DNA of 64,000 bases from JAAXPZ01 sp965215705 (GTDB lineage: Bacteria > Campylobacterota > Campylobacteria > Campylobacterales > Sulfurovaceae). Within the stretch, counting starts at the first letter, position 1, and every line of letters starts with the position of its first letter. The notes under the pieces were generated by a model. It worked only from the letters and a program-made list of their open reading frames with translations. It did no database searches and was not told the DNA's origin. Shown here one piece after another: positions 8,316 to 17,259 of the stretch. The stretch lies in contig CBDCEE010000016.1 of assembly GCA_965215705.1 (NCBI GenBank), forward strand, positions 62,001-126,000, read 5' to 3'. Made by a program: the position numbers and the translations under genes.

Positions 8316-8678
8316 TTAGAGAAATTCGATGTAGAGTGTAATCCCCCATATCATCACCACAATAACCAGTGCCAACATCACAGCAAACGCTCCAATATCT
8401 TTGGCTTGTCCTGCAAGAGGATGGTACTCTTGCGTCACTAGATCTACAACCCGCTCTATGGCAGAGTTGATTGCTTCTGCCAAAAGCACCAGCCAGGTAG
8501 AAGTAAAAAGGATCAGCTTAGCTCCGATAGAGAGCGGTACAAAGAAGAGCCCGATCCCTATAGCAGTGATCACCACCAGCTGGGTCTTGAAGGAGGCCTC
8601 ACTTCTAAGCACCTCTTTCATTCCTGCCAAAGCATAGGTGATATTTTTAAAAAGGTTAAATGTGGGTTTGTTAGTCAT
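8316..8678 (-). CDS. dgkA: Diacylglycerol kinase (DgkA family)
   Basis: The 120-residue integral membrane enzyme phosphorylates diacylglycerol with ATP and recycles it into phospholipid synthesis. It has the family's three membrane helices, the cytoplasmic 'FRSEASFK'-like motif (here VLRSEASFKTQ) and the catalytic 'EAINSAIERVVDL' motif. The start at 8678 (MTNKPTFNLF) agrees with family length and with AAAAGAG upstream; the longer frame adds 26 residues running into the tetR promoter. It is divergent from the efflux operon. Confidence 0.93.
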   Translation of the reverse strand: MTNKPTFNLFKNITYALAGMKEVLRSEASFKTQLVVITAIGIGLFFVPLSIGAKLILFTSTWLVLLAEAINSAIERVVDLVTQEYHPLAGQAKDIGAFAVMLALVIVVMIWGITLYIEFL

Positions 8679-8723
8679 AGGTACTCTTTTTTTTCTAATT
8701 CTAACACAAAAGCAAGAAAAACC

Positions 8724-8732
8724 TGCTATAAT
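8724..8732 (+). promoter_or_regulatory. Extended -10 promoter of the efflux operon
   Basis: TGCTATAAT is a perfect extended -10 element. No good -35 hexamer is visible. It sits seven bases before the palindromic operator and 46 bases before the tetR start codon. Confidence 0.6.
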
Positions 8733-8738
8733 TTTAAT

Positions 8739-8751
8739 TGACCGACGGTCA
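8739..8751. promoter_or_regulatory. TetR-type operator palindrome
   Basis: TGACCG-A-CGGTCA is a perfect 6-1-6 dyad located directly downstream of a TATAAT box, between divergent dgkA and tetR. GACCG/CGGTC half-sites are common in TetR-family operators, so this is the likely autorepression site for the adjacent regulator. Confidence 0.7.
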
Positions 8752-8777
8752 GTCATATAAAAATAGTAGGAATGTTA

Positions 8778-9364
8778 ATGGCAATAATTGTAGACAAAGA
8801 GGAGAAGAGACGCACCATTGCTCTCTCCTGTAGAGAACTTTTACTTGAGCATGGGATCAAAAACCTCACGGTATCGCAGAGACAGCAGGTATAGGAAAAG
8901 GAACGATATATGAGTACTTCTCCAACAAAGAGGATATTGTTTTTGAGATCATCTCCTCTTTTATAAAGGAGCATGAGAACAGGCTTAAACAGATAGCACA
9001 AAGTGATTTGAGTACCAAGGAGAAGCTACTGAGCTTTTATTTTCTCTTTTTTGATGAGGAGATTGCCAAGGAGCAACTTAGAACCTATAGGGAATTTCTG
9101 GCCATCACCATGACCGATCCCACCGAACAGACTATGGCATTTTCTCAAAATTACATCCAGAGATTCAGTACGATCTCCAGTGAGATCATCGAAGAAGCGG
9201 TCAAGAGAGGAGAGCTTCGTCCTGAGGCACATGTTATCGTACAAAACCTGACTATCTATCACACAGGATTGATTGTCGAAACATCCAAAAGTGGGATCGA
9301 CGCCAAAGCTATGATCACAGAACTGCTCGACACACTCTTTGCGCTCATGGAGACAAGTGCATGA
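8778..9364 (+). pseudogene. TetR-family repressor gene broken by a frameshift in the HTH
   Basis: Translation from ATG 8778 gives a normal TetR N terminus (MAIIVDKEEKRRTIALSCRELL...KNLTVSQ) but runs into TAG at 8892-8894. The rest of the protein continues in another frame from about 8873: IAETAGIGKGTIYEYFSNKED, then a ligand-binding domain to the stop at 9362-9364. The HTH consensus asks for LTVSQIAETAG, which needs ATCGCAG twice in tandem; only one copy (8873-8879) is present. A 7-bp slippage deletion explains the lesion exactly. The stop overlaps the adaptor gene start (ATGA). The protein should have repressed the adjacent pump. Confidence 0.85.
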
Positions 9365-10080
9365 AAAAACAACTACTAATCCTTCTACTACTGGCTACGC
9401 TATCGCTACACGCTGAGAGGATCTATGCGACCTTTGATATCCAGGCCTACCAAAGTGCCAACCTTGCTTTCAGTACAGGTGGCATCATCCGAGAGGTACA
9501 GACAGATATCTCTATGCTTGTCAAAAAGGGGGATATCCTTGCTCGACTGAACAATGACGATCTCAAAGCCAAATTTCAGATCGCAAAGATTGCTATGACA
9601 CATGCAAAGGCAGATTATGAGCGGCAATTACTTGCCAAAAAAGTGATCCAAAAATCCAAACTCGATCTCTATAAATTCCAGTATGACAATGCCAAAGCAC
9701 AAGCAGACTACATCCAGTCCCTTCTGGATAAAACCATTCTAAAAGCACCCTTTGACGGGATCATCTCAGCTAAGATGATCGAAGTAGGCGAGGTGGTCAG
9801 CGGCATGGCTCCACGTACGGCATTTAGTCTCCAGAGTGAACACAAAAGAAAGCTCATTTTGACATTTGATCAAAAATACTGGCATCGTGTGCAGACCGGT
9901 AATGCCTTTGAATATACGATCGACGGAGAGAAAAAGATCCATCACGGTGTCATCACCAAGATCTATCCCAAAGCCAATACAAAAACCCGCAAAATGACTG
10001 CAGAAGTCTATGCAGAAAATCTTATCGTAGGGCTTTTTGGTACAGGAACGATCATCACACCAGATGAGGGAGAAAAATAA
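9361..10080 (+). CDS. RND efflux periplasmic adaptor (membrane fusion protein)
   Basis: A compact 239-residue MFP with a signal peptide (1 to about 18), a lipoyl/barrel-sandwich half (GGIIREVQTDISMLVKKGD, about 40-60), an alpha-helical hairpin (about 65-115), the second lipoyl half (ILKAPFDGIISAKMIEVGEVV, about 122-142) and a beta-barrel domain. It links an inner-membrane RND pump to an outer-membrane channel. It overlaps tetR by four bases and precedes the RND gene by a structured 124-bp gap. No outer-membrane channel gene is found nearby, so a shared TolC-type protein is likely. Confidence 0.88.
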   Translation: MKKQLLILLLLATLSLHAERIYATFDIQAYQSANLAFSTGGIIREVQTDISMLVKKGDILARLNNDDLKAKFQIAKIAMTHAKADYERQLLAKKVIQKSKLDLYKFQYDNAKAQADYIQSLLDKTILKAPFDGIISAKMIEVGEVVSGMAPRTAFSLQSEHKRKLILTFDQKYWHRVQTGNAFEYTIDGEKKIHHGVITKIYPKANTKTRKMTAEVYAENLIVGLFGTGTIITPDEGEK

Positions 10081-10095
10081 TGCCTATGATTAGAA

Positions 10096-10184
10096 ATGTT
10101 TTGTGTCGAATGCGACAAAAGAGCACCCAACCCATGCAATGGGCGCTTGCTTTTGTGACTGCCAGAGTATTTGACACAAAACAT
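10096..10184. repeat. Palindromic 89-bp element between adaptor and pump genes
   Basis: The ends ATGTTTTGTGTCGAA (10096-10110) and TTTGACACAAAACAT (10170-10184) are inverted copies with one mismatch in 15. Nested inside are TTTTG..TCG / CGACAAAA and CCCAT-GCA-ATGGG. The RNA could fold into a long hairpin. It may be a MITE-like insertion or an intercistronic stem that sets the adaptor:pump ratio. Confidence 0.55.
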
Positions 10185-10204
10185 ATGTCACAAAAGGCCT
10201 TATA

Positions 10205-13200
10205 ATGTACCGATTTGCCATCAACCGCCCTATCACTACCCTGATGATGATCATGACGTTCATCGTCTTTGGTCTGATCTCTTACAAAACCATGCCTATC
10301 AACCTTTTTCCCAATGTGGACTTCCCTGTGGTCTCCATACAGACCCCCTACTACGGTGCAGATGCCTCTACAGTTGAGACCAAAGTCACAGACAAGCTCG
10401 AAGAAGCAGTCAGCGGGATCGATGGGATCAAAAAGCTCAAATCCACCAGCTACAACGGCTTTAGCTCTGTGATCATACAGTTTGAACTGACCAAAGATCT
10501 TGATGAAGCCACCAATGATGTTCGAGACAAGATAGGCTCCGTGACTCTCCCAAGAGAAGTGGAGAAACCTATCGTCCGCAAACTGGGTGTCGGCGGTAGC
10601 GTCATCAGCCTCTTTGTGGCAGCCAAAAAAGGCGAGCTGCAAGCCCTCATGAGACTAGCCGATGAGAAACTCAAACCCAAACTCCAGCGGATCAAAGGTG
10701 TCGGTGCTGTGGATATCCTCGGTTACCGTGACAGAGAGATCCGTATCTATCTCGATCCGGACAAACTCAACAAATACGGGCTCACTTCCTATGAACTCAG
10801 GGCTATTATCGCTAGCCAAAATATCTCTCAAGGTGTAGGGAAGATTATTACCAAAGATCAAGAGATTGTCCTCAAAACTCAGGCAGATGCCAGCTCCATA
10901 GAAGATTTGGGTAAGCTGGTAGTCAAGCCCGGTGTACTTCTCTCAGATATCGCCAGCATACAAGACGGCCTCAGCGATCCCAAAAGCTACTCTTCCCTGA
11001 ACAATACCCAAGGAATCACCCTCGTAGTCAAGAAGATCTCCGGAGAAAATGTTCTCAATATCATCAAAGGTGTCAAAGCGATGATGCCCAAACTCACCAC
11101 ACTGGCAGGCAAGGGGTATCAACTTCAGCTCATCGAGGACCAATCAGACAAGATCATGGTCAATATGCACAATGTCACCTTTGACCTGATCTATGGCTCT
11201 ATACTGGCAATTCTGATCGTCTTTTTCTTCCTGCGCAGTGTGACGGCTACCATTGTCTCTGCTCTGGCGATCCCCGCTTCGGTCATCGGTACTTTTGCCA
11301 TCATCAACTGGCTGGGGGGGTATGATCTCAACCGCCTGACCATGATCGGTCTGACACTGGCGATTGGTATTTTTATCGATGATGCCATCGTCGTGATCGA
11401 AAATATCACCAAAAAGATGGAAGAGGGTCTCTCTGCTTTTAAAGCCTCTCTTGAGGGGATCGCAGAGGTAGCATTCTCTATCCTTGCTATCTCCTCTGTA
11501 CTGCTGGCAGTTTTTATCCCTGTGGCATTTATGGATGGGATCGTGGGGCTCTTTTTTAACTCCTTTGCCATGACTGTCGCCTCAGGGATCGTACTCTCCT
11601 TTCTGGTTGCTGTGATGCTCATCCCTACTGTAGGAGCTAGGGTCTTACATGAGAAGCAGAGCCGATTCTATTATTTCACGGAGCCTGCATTTGTACTGAT
11701 GGACAGGGTCTATGTCAGTATACTCACATTCCTGCTTCGTTTCAAACTCATCACTGTGCTGGTCACGATAGGACTGCTGATAGCCTCTGCCACACTCAAA
11801 GTAGGTATGGACTTCATGCCTATGGAAGATAACTCTGAGATCAGAGTGATCATCAAAGCCCCTGTAGGCACCAGTCTGGAGAAAATGCAAGAAAGGGTTC
11901 AGCCTCTATTGACTGAACTGCAGGCTGATGAGAATGTCTCCTACACAGTACTCTCTGTCGCTTATACCGCAGCCAAAGAGACACACAAAGCCAAGATCTA
12001 TGCCAAGCTAGTCACCAAGGACAAACGTCCCGGGATCAAACAGGAGTCAATCATACAACACTACCGGGAATCCTTTGCCAGATACAAGGATCTCAAGATC
12101 TCCGTCGAAGACATCCCTCCTTTTGAAACAGGTGCGAGCAATGCTCCCGTACAGGTAGTCATCACAGGAAGTAGTCTAGAAAAGCTGGATAAGATCTCTA
12201 CCACACTCATGCAGGAGATAAGCCAGATCCAAGGACTTGTGGATATAGACAGGGATTATGAAGGAGGCAAGCCACAGATATCGATCACCATCCTCAAGGA
12301 AAATGCCAAACGTGCAGGCGTCTCTGCACAAGCGATCTCTGCAGTGCTTGGCTCTGCCTACTCCAGCGACAGCCCACTCTCCTACTATGAAGAAGGTGGT
12401 AGAGAGTTTGATATCACGATGCGTCTGGATGACCGGTACAGAGACCAGATAGAGGATATCCGCAAACTGCAGGTACGCAACAAAGAGGGACAACTGGTCT
12501 CTCTGGAAGGGCTGATAACATTTGATAAAAGCAGTGCCATCGCCTCTATCAACCGCTACGATATGGAACGAAAGGTTATGGTCACTGCTGGACTCTACGG
12601 GGTCAGCCTCAACTCTGTCATGGATGAGATCACTGCCAAACTAGAGCCACTACTTCCTTCTGGCTACAACTACCGATTTACAGGAGATATCGAAAACATG
12701 CAGGACACTGCCAAAGCCTTTGCAGGTGCGATTGTATTGGCAGTAATCCTCATCTATCTCATTTTGGCAGCTCTCTATGAATCACTTATCCAACCTATTA
12801 TTATTATGATCTCTATGCCCCTCTCTTTTACCGGGGTAATGGTCGCACTCTATCTAACCGGAAACAACTTCAGCCTCTTTGTGATGATCGGAATCATTAT
12901 GCTGTTGGGCATGGTGGGGAAAAATGCTATCCTGGTCGTAGACTATGCCAACCGAGCTATCAAGGAGGGGATGGAGCTAGATGCTGCCATCCTCCAAGCA
13001 GGTGAAAAACGCCTCCGTCCTATCCTCATGACTACCTTTGCCATGATTGGTGCGATGGTTCCATTGGCCTTTGGTACAGGAGCAGGATCAGAAGGCAATG
13101 CCCCTATGGCACTGGCGATCATCGGTGGACTGGTGAGTTCTACTGTACTGACATTATTGGTCGTCCCTGCGATCTACAAACTCCTCTACCCTCTCGACAG

Positions 13201-13237
13201 CTGGTTACGCAAGTGGTATGAGAGAGGCATGGTCTAA
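10205..13237 (+). CDS. RND efflux pump permease (AcrB/HAE1 type)
   Basis: The 1010-residue inner-membrane pump has the duplicated RND architecture: helix 1 and a first periplasmic loop (about 30-325), helices 2-6, a second periplasmic loop (about 545-840) and helices 8-12. The proton-relay residues are present: Asp392-Asp393 in GIFIDDAIVV and Lys906 in GMVGKNAILVVDY, matching AcrB Asp407/408 and Lys940. AAAAGG lies seven bases before the ATG. Together with the adaptor it should export hydrophobic compounds; the broken local TetR suggests it may be derepressed. Confidence 0.93.
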   Translation: MYRFAINRPITTLMMIMTFIVFGLISYKTMPINLFPNVDFPVVSIQTPYYGADASTVETKVTDKLEEAVSGIDGIKKLKSTSYNGFSSVIIQFELTKDLDEATNDVRDKIGSVTLPREVEKPIVRKLGVGGSVISLFVAAKKGELQALMRLADEKLKPKLQRIKGVGAVDILGYRDREIRIYLDPDKLNKYGLTSYELRAIIASQNISQGVGKIITKDQEIVLKTQADASSIEDLGKLVVKPGVLLSDIASIQDGLSDPKSYSSLNNTQGITLVVKKISGENVLNIIKGVKAMMPKLTTLAGKGYQLQLIEDQSDKIMVNMHNVTFDLIYGSILAILIVFFFLRSVTATIVSALAIPASVIGTFAIINWLGGYDLNRLTMIGLTLAIGIFIDDAIVVIENITKKMEEGLSAFKASLEGIAEVAFSILAISSVLLAVFIPVAFMDGIVGLFFNSFAMTVASGIVLSFLVAVMLIPTVGARVLHEKQSRFYYFTEPAFVLMDRVYVSILTFLLRFKLITVLVTIGLLIASATLKVGMDFMPMEDNSEIRVIIKAPVGTSLEKMQERVQPLLTELQADENVSYTVLSVAYTAAKETHKAKIYAKLVTKDKRPGIKQESIIQHYRESFARYKDLKISVEDIPPFETGASNAPVQVVITGSSLEKLDKISTTLMQEISQIQGLVDIDRDYEGGKPQISITILKENAKRAGVSAQAISAVLGSAYSSDSPLSYYEEGGREFDITMRLDDRYRDQIEDIRKLQVRNKEGQLVSLEGLITFDKSSAIASINRYDMERKVMVTAGLYGVSLNSVMDEITAKLEPLLPSGYNYRFTGDIENMQDTAKAFAGAIVLAVILIYLILAALYESLIQPIIIMISMPLSFTGVMVALYLTGNNFSLFVMIGIIMLLGMVGKNAILVVDYANRAIKEGMELDAAILQAGEKRLRPILMTTFAMIGAMVPLAFGTGAGSEGNAPMALAIIGGLVSSTVLTLLVVPAIYKLLYPLDSWLRKWYERGMV

Positions 13238-13806
13238 TGACAGAAAAAAAGCACACGCTTCAGCCTCCAGGCGCAGGGCTCCCCAAACTGGAGAAAGCTT
13301 TTATCAAACAGATACTTGTACCTTTTGCCAAATATGGATTAGGCTGGAAAAGCTCTCGTATCTGGCTAGACTATGAGATGAAACAAATAACAAAAATGCT
13401 TGCTCCTCTCACCGAGGAAGCCTATCACAAAAGAACACTTATCGCTCACCATCTTGGTATTGAAGATGATACCAGAGATTGGTCTATCGCTATGGTCATC
13501 GAGCACCTCATCATCGTCAACACAGGCATCATTGAAGTGATCAAAACGTTAGGAAGAGAGGAGACCGTAGCGATGGAGATCCGTATCGAAGATGTCAAGC
13601 CACATGATGGTGCACATACTTTATCAGAGCTTCAGTCACTCCTAGACACCTATCACCAAGCATACACCCCACCCAAACGCAACTCCCAGATGACCAAAGC
13701 CCACCCTTGGTTCATAGAGTTCAATGATCAGGAGTGGAACACCTTTTTAGCGATCCATACCTGGGTACATAGACGGCAGATAAAGGCGATCCTCAAAACA
13801 CACTAG
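13237..13806 (+). CDS. DinB-fold protein, last gene of the efflux operon
   Basis: The 189-residue cytoplasmic protein shows the DinB/YfiT four-helix pattern: an N-terminal helix, WSIAMVIEHLIIVN around residue 85 and a C-terminal HTWVHRRQIKAIL helix, supplying the His residues that usually form the metal site. DinB-fold proteins include thiol (bacillithiol, mycothiol) transferases and stress proteins. Its start codon overlaps the pump stop by one base (TAATG), so it is translated with the pump and may modify or sense pump substrates. Its stop shares the CTAG palindrome with the convergent lipoprotein gene. Confidence 0.75.
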   Translation: MTEKKHTLQPPGAGLPKLEKAFIKQILVPFAKYGLGWKSSRIWLDYEMKQITKMLAPLTEEAYHKRTLIAHHLGIEDDTRDWSIAMVIEHLIIVNTGIIEVIKTLGREETVAMEIRIEDVKPHDGAHTLSELQSLLDTYHQAYTPPKRNSQMTKAHPWFIEFNDQEWNTFLAIHTWVHRRQIKAILKTH

Positions 13807-16133
13807 TCTGGTATAGATATGAAAAAGTGCTTGTAGGTATCATACAGGTCCAAACTTCTCTGCAACATTTCAGCAGAAGCACCTATTTGTGGATCAGAAA
13901 TACCTACAAGATTCAAATTCACATTTGTCTCCTCATCATAATAGTAGGAAATCTCCCTGATATCATGATCAAATAGCGGTGCATCGACAAAACCTGGAAA
14001 TACTTCTTGGTCACTCCCACTGAGTGTGATATTACCGGAGGCCGCACCGCTGTCATTGTCTGCAAAGAGGTTATTGGCTGTGGTAATGGTCGTTCCAGGA
14101 CATACCTCATCCTTGTTGTCGCCACACTGCGTAGCCACCCGTTTCTCTATACCATAGGCCACGGCATCACTATACTCTTCATAGTTGCTGATCTTATTCC
14201 CTACAAGTACATTATTGGTAATGCTCGCAGTTCTAGCCATACGATCCAGTGCATTCAGATTTTCCCAATCCTCTGCTGTACCATCAGGGATATAAAATCG
14301 ATTGTCTATACGAATGGCACTTCCCTGTCCATTGAAGATCGTGTTATGGTTGATATCGATCTGCTTGACATACTGGATATTGATACTGCCTCCCTCATGT
14401 AGCCTTTCTGATGGTTCTATCTCCATAAATGCTGGTTTGTTCGATGTAACAGAAGCCGCACGGTAGATGATATTGTTCTGTATGGTCACACCTTGGATCA
14501 CATCCTCTGTAGTGTTCGTATAGATACCGATCCCTGCGATCGCCGTATGCCTGATGATGTTATTCTCGATCAATACATTCTCCAGAGGGATACCTGCAGA
14601 GTAGTTATTGGAGATCTGGATAGCGAAGTTTCCTCCATTGGTTGTACTGAAGAGATGGTTGTTGGTAATCGTAAAATCACTGCCTCCAAAAAACCGTATA
14701 CCGCTATTGGAGAGGATATCGACCGTCAAATGATCTGTAGTGACCCCTTTAGTCTCTACGATGAACAGTGCAGAGTGGCCCATGAACCTAAACGTTGAAT
14801 GGCTGACATTCAGATCAGCACCACCCTCTGTAGCGATACCGTCACTCAGTGTATTGACCATATCGATATTGTCTACGAGTACATTTCTACTATGATAGAG
14901 TTTCAGACCGATAGAGTTATTGCTCCCTGCACTTTTCCATGCTCTCTGCTCTTCTCTGTTACCGTCGAGTATGAGGTCTTTGACTACAATATGTGATGAA
15001 CCGAATGCTCTCTCTGTCATATCTTCATCATACTGGGCATTATATTCTGGTGCTGCTGCATTGACGATGAGCGAATGTATATTTCCCCATGAGATGGTAT
15101 GATTCTTCCATGCTTTACGTAGTGCAAAATCCATCAGCTTAAGTCGAGATACCTTTTCTCCATTCTCCAACGTACCACGCAATGTCGTATCACTATAGAT
15201 CACCAATTGACGATTGAAGTAGTGTGTCCCCTTACCCAGCAGCACCGTACCGCCTTGATGATCCCACACATAGTAGAGTGCTTTTTGGATATAGTCCTCT
15301 TCTAGAGAGCTGAATGTCTGACTACTACCATCTCTACCTGTGGCTGTGACAGAAATGAGTGCCCCCACAGAGTCAAATGGATCTGACCCCTCTACAATAA
15401 TCGTGCGGCTAAGCATCGGTGCACTTTTGGTAGAGTCAGCACTGTCTTCTGCACTATAGATGATATGATACACCCTATCATCACTGTTATTGGTATCTAC
15501 CTTGTCCAATGGTGGATCAAGCGTATAGTTAGAGTAGATCGCCGTCTTTAATGCCACGTGGGTGCCATCATCGATCGGTATCAATGTGACTCCTGGGTCA
15601 GTAAATACTGTTCCTGCCTTAACCCGCAGCAAGGAGGCACCGTTCATTGAGATTAGATGTTTGTTAGGTGCATCTCCTGCTCGATTCGTAATCGTTACGT
15701 TCCAGCTCTCACTGTCACTGTTACCCGCTTCATCCGTTACAGTGATGGTCACTTCATAGATATTATCCTGATTGGCATCGGTAGGATGTTCAAAATCTTT
15801 AGGATCCAAAAAGACCTGCCCAGTTTTTCTATTGATAATGAACTCTTCCGCATCTGCACCATCCAGTGTATAGACTACTCTTTTTACAGGCGTACCGCCA
15901 CTCAAATGCGGGATCACACTGATATACCGCCCCTCTTCGTCCTCTTCTGGAGGGATATATCCCTCTTCATCCATATATTTATACTCAGCGATAGAAGTAT
16001 CTTCAATAAGGTCTATAGTAAAAAGAATACTTTCTGCTACGGGAGGATCTTCTTTTGGTTCTGTTGCATTTTTACATGCTGTCAAGAATAACATACCAAC
16101 TATCAGGCTTACCCAGATCCATCTTTTTTTCAT
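13803..16133 (-). CDS. Large surface lipoprotein: cadherin/Ig-like domains plus right-handed beta-helix
   Basis: The 776-residue product starts at ATG 16133 behind AGAGGAGA; an upstream in-frame start adds 12 residues without ribosome site. It has a lipoprotein signal (LTAC, Cys20), an acidic linker, a cadherin-like domain (about 55-150, YEVTITVTDEAGN), a DUF5011-like Ig domain (about 155-255, GTVFTDPGV) and a pectate-lyase-type parallel beta-helix (about 270-690) with many N-I-I/N-N ladder turns. Such beta-helices bind or cleave polysaccharides (lyases, C5-epimerases). No catalytic residues can be assigned. Attachment to the cell surface or outer membrane is inferred. Confidence 0.85.
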   Translation of the reverse strand: MKKRWIWVSLIVGMLFLTACKNATEPKEDPPVAESILFTIDLIEDTSIAEYKYMDEEGYIPPEEDEEGRYISVIPHLSGGTPVKRVVYTLDGADAEEFIINRKTGQVFLDPKDFEHPTDANQDNIYEVTITVTDEAGNSDSESWNVTITNRAGDAPNKHLISMNGASLLRVKAGTVFTDPGVTLIPIDDGTHVALKTAIYSNYTLDPPLDKVDTNNSDDRVYHIIYSAEDSADSTKSAPMLSRTIIVEGSDPFDSVGALISVTATGRDGSSQTFSSLEEDYIQKALYYVWDHQGGTVLLGKGTHYFNRQLVIYSDTTLRGTLENGEKVSRLKLMDFALRKAWKNHTISWGNIHSLIVNAAAPEYNAQYDEDMTERAFGSSHIVVKDLILDGNREEQRAWKSAGSNNSIGLKLYHSRNVLVDNIDMVNTLSDGIATEGGADLNVSHSTFRFMGHSALFIVETKGVTTDHLTVDILSNSGIRFFGGSDFTITNNHLFSTTNGGNFAIQISNNYSAGIPLENVLIENNIIRHTAIAGIGIYTNTTEDVIQGVTIQNNIIYRAASVTSNKPAFMEIEPSERLHEGGSINIQYVKQIDINHNTIFNGQGSAIRIDNRFYIPDGTAEDWENLNALDRMARTASITNNVLVGNKISNYEEYSDAVAYGIEKRVATQCGDNKDEVCPGTTITTANNLFADNDSGAASGNITLSGSDQEVFPGFVDAPLFDHDIREISYYYDEETNVNLNLVGISDPQIGASAEMLQRSLDLYDTYKHFFISIPD

Positions 16134-16272
16134 AGTATCTCCTCTGAAATCGTAAGACTCATTAACCAAAACCCCATAGATATCTAGTCTCTTTAGATCT
16201 ATACATGTACGATATTTTGGATAATTCTATAGTTTTAATGTAGCGAATTTTAGCTTTATCTATTAGGAATCA

Positions 16273-16890
16273 TTACTGCAAATGCATCACTTGATGATAA
16301 CTCAACCATGCATTACGTATCAGTTCCAATGCAAAAAAGGTAAACAGTACTGCAGAAGCACGGTTGATGATCATCGCTCTGTGCGGCGTAAAAAATCCAT
16401 CAAATCGAGAGACCAGAAAGGCCACCCCGAAAAATGTTGTCGTGTGCCCTATCGTCAATACAAATATCTGCAAGGGTAAGTTACCTTTGTCTAAAAATGG
16501 TGCCAGTATGATGGAGAAAAAGATAATAGCCTTGGGATTGGAGAGATGTACTGCCATACCCTTGAGAAAGATATGCAATTTACGTCCATCTCGGTCATGC
16601 TTGTTATCCAGATGGATCGTCTCATTCCAGATGCTTTTAGCGATCCAGAGTAGATAGAGCGATCCAAAGATCCCAATAGGCAACTGAAAATACGGACTCT
16701 GTCCCACTGCTCCCAGCCCAAGCCCTACAGCAGTCAGATAAAATAGTGAAGCAAACAACACCCCAGCCGCCCCGATCCGACCAGCCCACAACCCACGATC
16801 CAGTGTCGTACGGGTGATATAGAGAATATCAGGCCCAGGAATGGCTGATCCCATCAGTCCGATGCTGTAGAGGGTGAGGAGTTCTAGCAT
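16273..16890 (-). CDS. LysE/RhtB-family amino-acid exporter
   Basis: The 205-residue protein has about six membrane helices and the family signature near the N terminus, SAIPGPDILYITR (residues 15-27), followed by the conserved GLWAGRIGAAGV and the NPKAIIFF motif at about 118-125. LysE/RhtB proteins export amino acids such as lysine, threonine or homoserine. The substrate here cannot be told. It lies on the minus strand 12 bases downstream of a small membrane-protein gene. Confidence 0.9.
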   Translation of the reverse strand: MLELLTLYSIGLMGSAIPGPDILYITRTTLDRGLWAGRIGAAGVLFASLFYLTAVGLGLGAVGQSPYFQLPIGIFGSLYLLWIAKSIWNETIHLDNKHDRDGRKLHIFLKGMAVHLSNPKAIIFFSIILAPFLDKGNLPLQIFVLTIGHTTTFFGVAFLVSRFDGFFTPHRAMIINRASAVLFTFFALELIRNAWLSYHQVMHLQ

Positions 16891-16902
16891 CGTATCATCA
16901 TC

Positions 16903-17256
16903 CTATCCAAATAGCATTGACCAGATAATGGTTCCAAAGAAGAAAAGAAAAGGTGCAGCAATTAATAGAAAAAGTATCAACTGCCAAGGTGAAATATCTA
17001 CTTTTGAAAAAGAAGGTAAATCGTTTTTAAAACTATTCCATACTGTGAGATCATGCTCTTTTGCTTCATTTACATAATAATTTACTGAATAAATAACATA
17101 TATGAGCAAATATAGTATTGCAATATAGTAATCTTCGGAAAACTTCATGATCAAAACTGGAAAGACAATTAAAGAAGCAAGGAAAAGATGGAAAGGAGAA
17201 ATATGGTACTCCCCTTCCCATTTAAAAAGATAAAGAATTTTTTTTAACACTACCAT
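16903..17256 (-). CDS. Small uncharacterised membrane protein
   Basis: A 117-residue protein with three or four hydrophobic segments (about 23-40, 44-60 and 92-114) and no recognised motif. Its base composition is more AT-rich than guaB beside it. It starts three bases after the guaB stop and could be read through from guaB. Confidence 0.6.
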   Translation of the reverse strand: MVVLKKILYLFKWEGEYHISPFHLFLASLIVFPVLIMKFSEDYYIAILYLLIYVIYSVNYYVNEAKEHDLTVWNSFKNDLPSFSKVDISPWQLILFLLIAAPFLFFFGTIIWSMLFG

Positions 17257-17259
17257 TGT

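Noticed and set aside
9008..9364. Reading the C-terminal TetR fragment as an independent gene starting at TTG 9008
   Set aside because: The same frame continues upstream through a textbook HTH second half to about 8873; it is the downstream part of the frameshifted tetR.
10055..10642. Minus-strand open frame of 195 codons across the RND start
   Set aside because: It runs antisense to a well-supported RND gene and through the palindromic spacer; no promoter, ribosome site or domain.
11324..11330. G7 run inside the RND gene as a possible contingency locus
   Set aside because: The frame is intact, the run encodes conserved Gly-Gly, and seven bases is modest; no evidence of variation.
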